A model generated the notes under the pieces. The model worked only from the letters and a program-made list of their open reading frames with translations, was not told the DNA's origin and ran no database searches. Shown piece after piece: positions 33,911 through 41,764 of a stretch of DNA of 64,000 bases. This DNA comes from Firm-07 sp045576195 (lineage in GTDB: Bacteria > Bacillota > Clostridia > Oscillospirales > CAG-272), in NCBI GenBank assembly GCA_045576195.1, contig JAZNFZ010000071.1, forward strand, positions 38,522 through 102,521, written 5' to 3'. The position numbers were made by a program, and so were the translations under genes. Numbering within the stretch: the first letter of the stretch is position 1; every line of letters begins with the position of its first letter.

Positions 33911-34240
33911 AACAAAGCCATCCAAAAAGAGAAGTGCAGATCGACATCCCTTTATCTATTGGCGCAATTATACAAAATGCAAATTTTGTATAAAAAAGGG
34001 AAGAAAAAGCGAGCAAAAAGGGTACGAATGTGCGGCGCGCACTTTTTTGTGCCGAGGTGCTCTCGGCGGCCCATTGATTTGCTGCCGTATATCAATCTTT
34101 TTTTCGCCGTCAAGGCGGGCTTAAACATTTTTAAATTTTTTGCGCCTACCTTTCTTTCGCTGTCAATAAAAATTTTTAATGACAGCGCCACTTCTCATGA
34201 TTACGCCGCCCTTTTTGAAAGAACACGTTTTGAGGACGAT

Positions 34241-34481
34241 AAAAATTTTTTGTGCGAACAATGGAGAGTCCGTCCCGTACAATTTTATTTGATTCGAAAG
34301 CAAGGTCAATTTGTCTCACGGCGTTTATTTATCCTTTCAAATAAAAATTTTTCGGTCAAATGATGGACAGTCTGTTTCGGTATTTTTTATTTTGTCGACA
34401 AGAAGCATTTGCTAATTGTTTTTACCCGCGCTTTCTCATTTGGCCATTAAAAATTTTGAGAACAGACGATGGAGAGTCCGT
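34241..34481. repeat. three-copy degenerate 33-nt repeat, spacing about 104 nt
   Basis: Each copy is AAAAATTTT plus one base, exactly 10 variable nt, then ATGGAGAGTCCGT. The 13-mer is identical in copies 1 (34261-34273) and 3 (34469-34481) and has two changes in copy 2 (34363-34375). Copy-to-copy distances are 102 and 106 nt. Confidence 0.75.
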
Positions 34482-34619
34482 GGGAACAAATTTTATCCAA
34501 TGCTCTTTTCGAAGGATCGGCATTATTTATTGATTGTTGACGAGACAACAATTTTAGTTGTGCCATTTGCATAGATGAAAGCTCATAATTTAGCGCATTT
34601 GCCAAAAAGCAAAAAACGC

Positions 34620-34648
34620 TTGAAAATCAGAAGAATATATGCTATAAT
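34620..34648 (+). promoter_or_regulatory. SigA promoter for the 34682 gene
   Basis: TTGAAA at 34620-34625, 17-nt spacer, TATAAT at 34643-34648. Confidence 0.82.
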
Positions 34649-34681
34649 AGTTGTATCATAAAAATCGACGGAGGTTTCATT

Positions 34682-35107
34682 ATGGCGATCAAAATGCGTG
34701 TGCTTTATGCATCCGGTAAAGGAAAAATTGCCGCTATGGCAAATATCATCAAGGAGGAATACGGTCTTGCCATTAACGCGGTGGACAAGATCCCCCCTGC
34801 CTATTCTTGCGACAAGGAGCGTCTTGTAATTCTGATGCTCTCGCTCAAGGGTGAGCCTGACGACCAGCTGCGCCTCTTTTGCCAGGAGCTGACCAAGGCT
34901 CGCGCGCAAAACGTGGCTTTGGTGATCGACGGCAACGAGACTGCCGCCAAATTTATGAAGGAAATTCTGGTCAAGGCGGGCACCAACGTAGTGGACGAGG
35001 TGCTTTATATCAACGGCGGCTTCCTGCCCTTTATCAAGACGGTAAAGGACGAGGAAAAGGCTGCTCTGCTCGAATGGGCACGCCGCACGGTGGAGAATCT
35101 CCAATAA
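34682..35107 (+). CDS. small protein, possibly flavodoxin-like
   Basis: 141 residues, function unknown. The start MRVLYASGKGKIAAMANII has the strand-loop-helix form of a flavodoxin FMN phosphate-binding site, and the rest alternates hydrophobic strands (LVILMLS, NVALVIDG, EVLYING) with helices. No family is certain. CGGAGG lies 9 nt before the ATG; a clear promoter and terminator make it a single-gene unit. Confidence 0.7.
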   Translation: MAIKMRVLYASGKGKIAAMANIIKEEYGLAINAVDKIPPAYSCDKERLVILMLSLKGEPDDQLRLFCQELTKARAQNVALVIDGNETAAKFMKEILVKAGTNVVDEVLYINGGFLPFIKTVKDEEKAALLEWARRTVENLQ

Positions 35108-35122
35108 ATTACACATTTTTAT

Positions 35123-35161
35123 GGGAAGAGCCGAATTTTGCGCGCTCTTCCCTTCTTTTTT
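35123..35161 (+). terminator. intrinsic terminator after the 34682 gene
   Basis: A 9-bp stem (35123-35131 with 35144-35152), 12-nt loop, then TTCTTTTTTTG. Confidence 0.82.
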
Positions 35162-35174
35162 GTGCGATTTTTCG

Positions 35175-35203
35175 TTGACATAAGCCCCGCTATATGGTAT
35201 AAT
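35175..35203 (+). promoter_or_regulatory. SigA promoter for the apgM-like to thrC gene run
   Basis: TTGACA at 35175-35180, 17-nt spacer, TATAAT at 35198-35203. No later strong promoter or terminator was seen before thrC, so one long transcript is possible. Confidence 0.85.
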
Positions 35204-35262
35204 ATAATATCTATATAAACTATGATATTAGCCGTGTTACGGCGTTTTCCCGGAGGTTTATG

Positions 35263-36477
35263 ATGAAATACTTTGTTTTGATCCCCGATGGCATGGCAGA
35301 TGAGCCAATTGCAGCCTTTTCGGGACTGACCCCAATGCAAAAGGCCAATAAGCCCACAATGGATCTGTTGGCCAAGGAGGCCTTTGTAGGCACGGTTTCC
35401 AATGTCCCTCAGGGTATGGTGCCCGAAAGTGATACCGCAAACCTTGCCATTCTCTCCTATGATCCCAAGGAATTTTCCAAGGGGCGCTCCCCTCTTGAGG
35501 CAGTTAGCATGGGCATTGAAATGCGGCCTGATGAAACCGCTTATCGCTGCAATGTGGTGACGCTTTCCGATGAGGGCGAGGCCTATGAGGATAAAATTAT
35601 TCTGGATCACAGTGCTGATGAAATCACCACCGCAGAGGCAGATCAGCTGATCCGTGCAATGGAGGAGAAATTCGGCAACGAGCTCCGCCGCTTCTATACG
35701 GGCGTCAGCTATCGCCACTGCCTCATTATGAAGAACGGCAATGACCGTTATCCCTTTATGCGTCCCCACGATATCCTGGGCAAGCGCATCGGTGAATATC
35801 TGCCGCGAATTGAGGATGGCGGCGAGGAATTTTACCGTCTGATGAAGGAAAGCTTTGCGCTTCTCAATCATCATCCCGTCAACGAGGCGCGCCGCGCTCG
35901 CGGTCTGAAGCCTGCCAACTCGGTTTGGTTCTGGAGCCCGGGTAAGAAGCCGCAGCTTCCCTCCTTCTCCAAAAAATGGGGGCTGAATGGCGCGGTGATC
36001 TCTGCCGTGGACCTGATCAAGGGCATTGGTCTTTGTGCGGGCATGAATTCCATTGATGTGGATGGCGCCACGGGAAACGTGCATACCAATTACAAGGGCA
36101 AGGCGGATGCAGCCATCAAGGCCTTTGCGGACGGACACGACTATGTGTACGTTCACGTGGAGGCTCCCGATGAGTGCGGGCATCGCGCTGAGCTTGAGAA
36201 CAAGGTGCTTTCGATCGAGAAAATCGACTCTGAGATCCTCTCCCCTGTTCTCGCCTATCTTCGCTCTATCGGCGAGGAGTTCAAGATCATGATCCTGCCC
36301 GATCACCCCACTCCCATCAGATTGCGTACACACACCATCGATCCCGTTCCCTTTATGATCTACTCCTCGGATGCGATCTGCGGCGGCGTGGATGGCTTCT
36401 GCGAGGAGAGTGCAAAGCAGTGCGGCAATTATCTTGAAAACGGCTATCGCCTAATGGAGCTTCTGATCGAAAAATAA
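35263..36477 (+). CDS. alkaline-phosphatase-superfamily phosphotransferase: ApgM or proposed homoserine kinase
   Basis: 404 residues, the archaeal-type cofactor-independent phosphoglycerate mutase family. Seen: metal Asp in FVLIPDGMAD (residue 9), nucleophile Ser56 in ESDTAN, HVEAPDECGH near residue 292 and LPDHPTPI near 347. The same family includes a group proposed to be homoserine kinase because its genes travel with threonine genes. Here thrC lies 3.5 kb downstream in the same direction with no thrB in view, so that second role is a real possibility. CGGAGG at 35251-35256 favours ATG 35263 over 35260. Confidence 0.88.
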   Translation: MKYFVLIPDGMADEPIAAFSGLTPMQKANKPTMDLLAKEAFVGTVSNVPQGMVPESDTANLAILSYDPKEFSKGRSPLEAVSMGIEMRPDETAYRCNVVTLSDEGEAYEDKIILDHSADEITTAEADQLIRAMEEKFGNELRRFYTGVSYRHCLIMKNGNDRYPFMRPHDILGKRIGEYLPRIEDGGEEFYRLMKESFALLNHHPVNEARRARGLKPANSVWFWSPGKKPQLPSFSKKWGLNGAVISAVDLIKGIGLCAGMNSIDVDGATGNVHTNYKGKADAAIKAFADGHDYVYVHVEAPDECGHRAELENKVLSIEKIDSEILSPVLAYLRSIGEEFKIMILPDHPTPIRLRTHTIDPVPFMIYSSDAICGGVDGFCEESAKQCGNYLENGYRLMELLIEK

Positions 36478-36494
36478 AAAAGGAGGATCCCGCA

Positions 36495-37118
36495 ATGGAT
36501 CAGCAAACCGAGCTGCCGATCACACCGTCACAGAAGTCAGGGCTCGCTGAGAGCTTATTTGAGTATGTGGAAATGTTTGTGCTTTCCGCTGCGGTGGTGA
36601 TCCTGCTTCTGACCTTTTTCTTCCGCATTTGTGTGGTCAATGGCCCTTCTATGAATCAAACCCTCGCCGGCGGCGACAGACTGGTAGTTTCTGATCTTTT
36701 TTATCAACCGAAGCAGGGTGACATTGTTGTGTTTCACCACACCAGCGAGCAGTACGATCAATACAACGAGCCGATCGTCAAGCGCGTGATCGCCGTTGGC
36801 GGTCAATTTGTCAAAATTGATTATAAGAATAATAGGGTCTATGTTTCGGATGATGCGGATTTTGCTGAATCCGAGGTGCTGAATGAGACTGATTACGCCT
36901 ATTTCGTCAACCCCGACGGCCGATGGAAGGAATCGCTTTATCACGAGTCCGCCGAGGAGTTTTCTGTTCCCGAGGGCTACCTTTTCGTGCTTGGTGACAA
37001 CCGTAATAATTCAGCCGACAGCAGAGCGGATTATATCGGCCTTGTGGACGAGCGCTCGGTGCTGGGACGGGTTTTGTTTCGTATTACGCCGTTTTCAAAA
37101 TTCGGCAGCGTAACTTGA
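36495..37118 (+). CDS. lepB: signal peptidase I
   Basis: Cleaves signal peptides of exported proteins at the outer membrane face. 207 residues: one N-terminal transmembrane helix (about 25-45), the nucleophile Ser52 in NGPSMNQTL, the general-base Lys96 in IVKRVIAVGG, and GDNRNNSADSR near residue 161. AAAAGGAGG precedes the ATG. It sits 8 nt before rbgA; lepB-rbgA-rnhB is a common Gram-positive order. Confidence 0.95.
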   Translation: MDQQTELPITPSQKSGLAESLFEYVEMFVLSAAVVILLLTFFFRICVVNGPSMNQTLAGGDRLVVSDLFYQPKQGDIVVFHHTSEQYDQYNEPIVKRVIAVGGQFVKIDYKNNRVYVSDDADFAESEVLNETDYAYFVNPDGRWKESLYHESAEEFSVPEGYLFVLGDNRNNSADSRADYIGLVDERSVLGRVLFRITPFSKFGSVT

Positions 37119-37126
37119 GGTGAAAT

Positions 37127-38011
37127 ATGCCAACCGATATCATACAATGGTTTCCCGGGCATATGGCCAAAACCAGGCGCCTGATGGGGGAAAACCTCAA
37201 AAAGGTGGATCTGGTGATCGAGCTGCTTGATGCCAGAATTCCACAAAGCTCCCGCAATCCCGAAATTGTGCGGCTGGTCAAGGATAAGCCTCTGGTCACA
37301 CTTCTCAACAAGGCCTCCCTTGCTGACCCTGCGGAGACCGAAAAATGGGTGCGCCACTATTCGGGCGGCGGTGCGGTATGCCTTGCGGTGGATTGCATCA
37401 GCGGCAAGGGCATTGACCGTTTGATGCCCGCCATTCGCCGACTTCTTTCCGAAAAGCTTTCAAGATACGAGGAAAAGGGCATGGCAGGCAGACGCCTTCG
37501 GGCAATGGTTGTCGGTATTCCCAATGTGGGAAAATCGTCGCTGATCAACCGTTTGTCGGGGGGAAAAAAGGCCAAGGTGGAAAATCGCCCCGGTGTAACC
37601 CTGAATCCACAATGGATCACCACCGGTATAGGGCTTGATCTGATGGATATGCCCGGTGTGCTCTGGCCGCGATTTGACGACCGCAAAACCGGTGAAAATC
37701 TTGCCATTACAGGTGCGATCAAGGACGATGTGATCGAAATTGAAGCGCTCGCGGTGGCTTTGTGCCGTAATTTGCGGCATCATTACCCTGCTCTTTTGGC
37801 GGCGCGCTATAAAATGGAGCGAGTGCCGACCGACGAGGAAATGACCGACTTTGAGCTTTTTGAATATATTGGAAAAAGACGCGGATTTTTGATCAGCGGT
37901 GGTGAGATCAACACCGAGCGCACCGCAAGCATGCTGCTTGACGAGTTGCGCGGGGCAAAGATCGGCCGCATTACGCTGGACCGTTTGACAGCGGAGGATC
38001 CTATATGCTGA
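37127..38011 (+). CDS. rbgA: ribosome biogenesis GTPase YlqF/RbgA
   Basis: Circularly permuted GTPase required late in 50S subunit assembly. 294 residues: IQWFPGHMAK at the N-terminus, then G4 (NKAS near residue 60), G1 (GIPNVGKSS near 128) and G3 (DMPG near 175) in the permuted order, and a C-terminal RNA-binding helical domain. Overlaps rnhB by 7 nt. Confidence 0.95.
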   Translation: MPTDIIQWFPGHMAKTRRLMGENLKKVDLVIELLDARIPQSSRNPEIVRLVKDKPLVTLLNKASLADPAETEKWVRHYSGGGAVCLAVDCISGKGIDRLMPAIRRLLSEKLSRYEEKGMAGRRLRAMVVGIPNVGKSSLINRLSGGKKAKVENRPGVTLNPQWITTGIGLDLMDMPGVLWPRFDDRKTGENLAITGAIKDDVIEIEALAVALCRNLRHHYPALLAARYKMERVPTDEEMTDFELFEYIGKRRGFLISGGEINTERTASMLLDELRGAKIGRITLDRLTAEDPIC

Positions 38012-38604
38012 CATATGAACTGGAGGAGGCCTTTTCCTCCGAGGGTTACCCTCTCGTTTGCGGCGTGGACGAGGCGGGGCGCGGCCCTCTTTGCGGCCCC
38101 GTTGCCGCTGCTGCCTGCATTTTGCCGCGGGGGCTCTATATCGAGGGGCTGAATGACTCCAAAAAGCTTTCTGCCGCCAAGCGTGAGCTTCTTTTTGACG
38201 AAATCTGTGAAAAGGCCGTTGCTTACTGCATCGCCTTTGGCTCCGTGGAGGAGATCAACGAGACGGATATCCTCAGCACCACCCTTCACACCATGCGCCG
38301 CGCCATTGACGGCCTTTCGGTAAAGGCTGATGCCGCGCTGATCGACGGAAATATCACGAAGGGCTTTACCCTGCCCGCAAGAGCTGTGGTGAAAGGAGAT
38401 GCCCGCTCGCCCAGCATTGCGGCTGCCTCAATCTTAGCGAAGGTTGCCCGTGACCGCATTTGTCTTGAGCTTGATCGCGCCTATCCGCAATACGGCATCG
38501 CCAAGCACAAGGGCTACGGTACCAAGGATCATATGGAGGCACTGCGAAAATATGGGCCTTGTGAGATCTACCGCACCAAATTCATCCGTTTTCTTGAAAA
38601 ATGA
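38005..38604 (+). CDS. rnhB: ribonuclease HII
   Basis: Removes ribonucleotides from DNA and RNA-DNA hybrids. 199 residues, catalytic Asp22-Glu23 in CGVDEAGRGP, Asp114 in ALIDGN and a fourth Asp in AKVARDRI near residue 151. Its start lies inside the rbgA end and its stop overlaps yraN by 4 nt (ATGA), so all three are translationally linked. Confidence 0.95.
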   Translation: MLTYELEEAFSSEGYPLVCGVDEAGRGPLCGPVAAAACILPRGLYIEGLNDSKKLSAAKRELLFDEICEKAVAYCIAFGSVEEINETDILSTTLHTMRRAIDGLSVKADAALIDGNITKGFTLPARAVVKGDARSPSIAAASILAKVARDRICLELDRAYPQYGIAKHKGYGTKDHMEALRKYGPCEIYRTKFIRFLEK

Positions 38605-39005
38605 GACTGCTTCCAAGAAAAACCGTTGGTGAGATCGGAGAGCGCCTGGCCGCCCGCTATTTGCGCCGTCACGGATATCGGATCCTTTCGCGCAATGTGC
38701 GCTGTGGGCATTTGGAGCTGGATATCATCGCCAAAAACAAGAAAAATATCGTATTTGCAGAGGTCAAGGCAAGGAGCTTCTCCTCCCCCGAGGAGGCTAT
38801 GCAAATGCGCCCGTCGGAGGCTGTGGATGGGGGCAAGCGCCGCCGCACCCTGCAGGCGGCATATGCATATTTGGGCGAGCACCCTTCCCCGCTCTGCCCG
38901 CGTATTGATGTAATTGAGGTTTATCTTTCCCGCGATCCGAGACCGCGGGTCTATAAGATAAACCACATCGAAGGGGCGGTTGACGCCAAGGGAAATGCGC
39001 GATGA
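38601..39005 (+). CDS. yraN: YraN family protein (UPF0102), endonuclease-like fold
   Basis: 134 residues. GEIGERLAARYLRRHGYRIL, then LELDIIAKNKKNIVFAEVKAR, which carries the E/D-x-D-E-x-K pattern of the restriction-endonuclease-like fold. The biological role is unknown, although the gene regularly follows rnhB. ATGA overlaps link it to rnhB before and to the dipeptidase after. Confidence 0.92.
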   Translation: MRLLPRKTVGEIGERLAARYLRRHGYRILSRNVRCGHLELDIIAKNKKNIVFAEVKARSFSSPEEAMQMRPSEAVDGGKRRRTLQAAYAYLGEHPSPLCPRIDVIEVYLSRDPRPRVYKINHIEGAVDAKGNAR

Positions 39006-39937
39006 TCGGCCTTGTGGATCTTCACTGTGATACCGCCTCCCGCCTTTATGAGGAGGGCTTATCCATTGAGCAAGGCCCGCAGCATGTAGTCCTTGCAGGC
39101 ACGAGGGGCTTTTCGTTTTATGTGCAGCTTGCGGCCTGCTTTTGCCCACCAACACTGGGAGATGATGAGGGCTACCTTTATATCAAGCGGCTTCTTGCGG
39201 ATTTTAAGGCTCGCATATCCCATTCCTCCCGTGGCAGAATCACCTCGCACATTGATGCGATCAAATCGGCGCGAGTTCAAGGGCGGGCTGCCTTTGTCCC
39301 GACCGTTGAGGATGCACGGATCCTGGCGGGAGATCTGCGGCGCGTGATGGAGCTCCGCGCTCTCGGTGTTCGTCTGATGACCCTTACCTGGAGCGGCGAG
39401 AGCCTGATCGGCGGCGCCTGGAATACCGAGGTCGGCCTTTCCGACTTCGGAAAAGCAGCGGTTTCCTCGATGCTGGAGCACGGCATCATTCCTGATGTTT
39501 CCCACGCCTCGCAAGCGACCTTCTTTGATATTGCACACCTCGCCCGCGCCTACCGAAGGCCCTTTGTGGCCACCCATTCCAATGCTTTTTCCGTCACGCC
39601 GCACAGAAGAAATCTTGCGGACGATCAGATCAGGGAAATAGCTATGGCAGGCGGCGTGATCGGGCTGAATCTTTACCCGCCTTTTCTCACCGCCACGGGC
39701 AATGCCACCTTAGAGCATATTTTGCACCACCTGGAGCATCTGATCCGTGTGGGTGGAGAGGACGTGGTTGCGATCGGTACCGATTTTGACGGCGTGGATT
39801 CCCTGCCCGACGGTATTTCTTCCCTATCCGATCTCCCCCGTCTGTCCGCGGCAATGAGCAAGCACGGCTTTTCGGATGATCTTGTTGAAAAGATATTTTA
39901 CAAAAACGCCTACCGTTTTCTTTCACATAATCTGTAA
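39002..39937 (+). CDS. membrane dipeptidase-like peptidase, M19 family
   Basis: Zinc dipeptidase of the renal-dipeptidase family; bacterial members cleave dipeptides, some with D-residues. 311 residues: metal His8 and Asp10 in DLHCDT, PDVSHAS near residue 164, ATHSN near 195 and GTDFDG near 259. No signal peptide, so cytoplasmic. It overlaps yraN by 4 nt and precedes thrC by 23 nt. Confidence 0.92.
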   Translation: MIGLVDLHCDTASRLYEEGLSIEQGPQHVVLAGTRGFSFYVQLAACFCPPTLGDDEGYLYIKRLLADFKARISHSSRGRITSHIDAIKSARVQGRAAFVPTVEDARILAGDLRRVMELRALGVRLMTLTWSGESLIGGAWNTEVGLSDFGKAAVSSMLEHGIIPDVSHASQATFFDIAHLARAYRRPFVATHSNAFSVTPHRRNLADDQIREIAMAGGVIGLNLYPPFLTATGNATLEHILHHLEHLIRVGGEDVVAIGTDFDGVDSLPDGISSLSDLPRLSAAMSKHGFSDDLVEKIFYKNAYRFLSHNL

Positions 39938-39960
39938 TTCCACAAAGGAGATATTGCAAA

Positions 39961-41442
39961 ATGAAGTTCCAAAGCACAAGAGAGACAAATGCCCCCTCCT
40001 ACACCGCCGCCAAGGCCATCAAGCAAGGCCTTGCCAACGATGGAGGCTTGTTTGTTCCCGATTCCATTCCTACCCTGACGGTCGAGGAGATCAAGGCATT
40101 GTGCCTTGATGATTACCCCACCCGCGCGGCCAAAATTCTCGGCAAATTCCTCACTGACTATACCGCCGAGGAGCTGCTTGCCGACTGCAAGGCTGCCTAT
40201 GCCGAAACCTCCTTTGTGGGAGGCTGCGCGCCTCTGGTGGCCCTTGATGATACCTATCACATTATGGAGCTTTGGCACGGCCCCACGGCGGCTTTCAAGG
40301 ATATGGCACTGCAGATCATGCCCCGCCTTCTCTCCCGAGCGCTGGTCAAGACCGGCGAGGAGCGTACGGCGCTGATCCTGGTTGCTACCTCGGGCGATAC
40401 GGGAAAGGCGGCTCTTGAGGGATATAAGGATATCGACCGCATCAAAATGATGGTATTCTATCCCGTGGACGGTGTCAGCCACGTACAAAAGCTGCAAATG
40501 CAGACCCAAACCGGCAGCAACGTCAATGTTTGTGCGATCCGCGGCAACTTTGATGACGCGCAGACCGGTGTGAAGCAGATCTTTTCGGATCCCGATGTGG
40601 CGGCAACACTCAATGAAAAGGGCTACTTCCTTTCCTCCGCCAACTCGATCAACTGGGGCAGATTGGCCCCGCAGATCGTCTACTACATTTCCGCCTACTG
40701 CGATCTTCTCAACAGCGGAAGAATCAAAATGGGCGACAAGATCAATGTAACGGTTCCCACGGGCAACTTCGGCAATATTTTTGCCGCTTACCTGGCGCGG
40801 GAAATGGGCCTTCCGATCAACCGTCTGATCTGTGCCTCCAACCAGAACAACATTCTCACCGATTTCCTGCATACCGGCACCTATGATCGCAACCGCGCAT
40901 TCCACCTCACCATGTCCCCTTCTATGGATATTCTGATCTCCAGCAACCTTGAGAGATTGCTTTACTTTATGGCAGGACCCGAGCGCACGGCCGCCTATAT
41001 GAAGGCTCTGTCGGAGAACGGCGCGTATACCGTGGATGCTGATGTGAAGGCGAAGATCGATGCCTGCTTCAGCGGATATTTTGCAGATGAAGATATGACT
41101 GCAGCTGCCATCAAGGAAACCAAGCAGCGCTTTGATTACCTCCTTGACACACACACGGCCGTGGCGGTTTCTGCTGCCGAGCAATATGTAAAGGAAAGCG
41201 GCGATACGCTTCCTATGGTGATTGCATCCACCGCAAGCCCCTACAAATTTGCCGCCGATGTGTACCGCTCGCTTTACGGCGAGGAACCCGCTTCCGATCT
41301 TGCAGCGCTGGATCAGCTGACCCAAAAAACCGGTGTTGAGATTCCCTATCCCCTTTGCGGATTGGCCAAAAGAACCGTAAGATTTTGCGATGTTGCGGAC
41401 AAAGAGGATATGCTGAAGGCCGTATACGGCTATATCGGCTAA
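39961..41442 (+). CDS. thrC: threonine synthase
   Basis: PLP enzyme that converts O-phosphohomoserine to threonine. 493 residues, the long class with the N-terminal extension. The PLP lysine lies in HGPTAAFKDMALQ near residue 113, the phosphate loop in ATSGDTGKAAL near residue 141. AAGGAG precedes the ATG. Homoserine dehydrogenase and a classical thrB are not in the window; the apgM-like gene upstream may fill the kinase step. Confidence 0.95.
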   Translation: MKFQSTRETNAPSYTAAKAIKQGLANDGGLFVPDSIPTLTVEEIKALCLDDYPTRAAKILGKFLTDYTAEELLADCKAAYAETSFVGGCAPLVALDDTYHIMELWHGPTAAFKDMALQIMPRLLSRALVKTGEERTALILVATSGDTGKAALEGYKDIDRIKMMVFYPVDGVSHVQKLQMQTQTGSNVNVCAIRGNFDDAQTGVKQIFSDPDVAATLNEKGYFLSSANSINWGRLAPQIVYYISAYCDLLNSGRIKMGDKINVTVPTGNFGNIFAAYLAREMGLPINRLICASNQNNILTDFLHTGTYDRNRAFHLTMSPSMDILISSNLERLLYFMAGPERTAAYMKALSENGAYTVDADVKAKIDACFSGYFADEDMTAAAIKETKQRFDYLLDTHTAVAVSAAEQYVKESGDTLPMVIASTASPYKFAADVYRSLYGEEPASDLAALDQLTQKTGVEIPYPLCGLAKRTVRFCDVADKEDMLKAVYGYIG

Positions 41443-41477
41443 AAAAAGCAGGAGCAGGCAAAAATGCCTGCTCCTGC
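41441..41477 (-). terminator. minus-strand terminator of the DUF1540 gene
   Basis: A 13-bp stem (41448-41460 with 41465-41477) followed on the minus strand by a seven-T run. On the plus strand the stem is followed by A's, so it is a poor terminator for thrC. Confidence 0.85.
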
Positions 41478-41491
41478 AAAAAAGAAGAAGA

Positions 41492-41680
41492 TCAGTTCTT
41501 TTTTGCCTTAAACGTGGAGCAAATTGTGTCGGTGCTGGAGGTGGCAAAGCTGGGACCTACCGCAATTTTATCTGCAGTACAGTGGCAATCACCCTGGTGA
41601 TATTGGCAATTCTTCACATCGCAGGTAATACCCGTGTTGATGTGCTCGGGCTTACAGATACCGTTTTCGCATTTTTCCAT
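41492..41680 (-). CDS. DUF1540 cysteine-rich small protein
   Basis: 62 residues with eight Cys: an N-terminal pair (CENGIC) and the DUF1540 pattern TCDVKNCQYH, DCHCTADKIAVG, then TICSTF. The Cys/His spacing suggests a small metal-binding fold; function unknown. AAGGAG lies well placed before the ATG. A SigF/SigG-type promoter at 41714-41743 suggests forespore expression, fitting the frequency of this family in spore formers. Confidence 0.88.
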   Translation of the reverse strand: MEKCENGICKPEHINTGITCDVKNCQYHQGDCHCTADKIAVGPSFATSSTDTICSTFKAKKN

Positions 41681-41713
41681 TTTCTTTTCATCTCCTTTTT
41701 GCTTGGATAGTAA

Positions 41714-41743
41714 CAGTATGCGTTATTTGCGGACCAAATATGC
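41714..41743 (-). promoter_or_regulatory. candidate forespore (SigF/SigG-type) promoter of the DUF1540 gene
   Basis: Minus strand GCATA (41739-41743), 18-nt spacer, CATACTG (41714-41720). Same boxes as the promoter of the Cys-rich gene at 25430, here with the standard spacer. Confidence 0.5.
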
Positions 41744-41764
41744 AAAAAGAGAAAGGAGCGACCA

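Larger units (their letters stand above)
33911..34681. other. AT-rich non-coding gap with degenerate repeats and palindromes
   Basis: About 770 nt without a credible gene, far more AT-rich than its neighbours. It holds a 10-bp palindromic hairpin with a GCAA loop (33969-33992), a 30-nt near-perfect inverted repeat (34158-34187), three copies of a 33-nt repeat unit (34241-34273, 34343-34375, 34449-34481), a weak hairpin plus T-run (34534-34555), and at its right end the promoter of the 34682 gene. A 134-codon frame at 33959-34363 looks spurious (Lys/Phe-rich, no family resemblance). Confidence 0.75.

Noticed and set aside
33959..34363. 134-codon plus-strand frame in the AT-rich gap
   Set aside because: Lys/Phe-rich low-quality translation, no ribosome binding site, runs across the inverted repeat and repeat copies; best read as chance.
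34241..34481. Possible CRISPR array
   Set aside because: Only three degenerate copies, long uneven spacers (about 69-73 nt between units) and no cas genes; CRISPR repeats would be near-identical and evenly spaced.
41441..41477. Terminator for thrC on the plus strand
   Set aside because: The stem is followed by A's on the plus strand; its T-run is on the minus strand, where it ends the DUF1540 gene.
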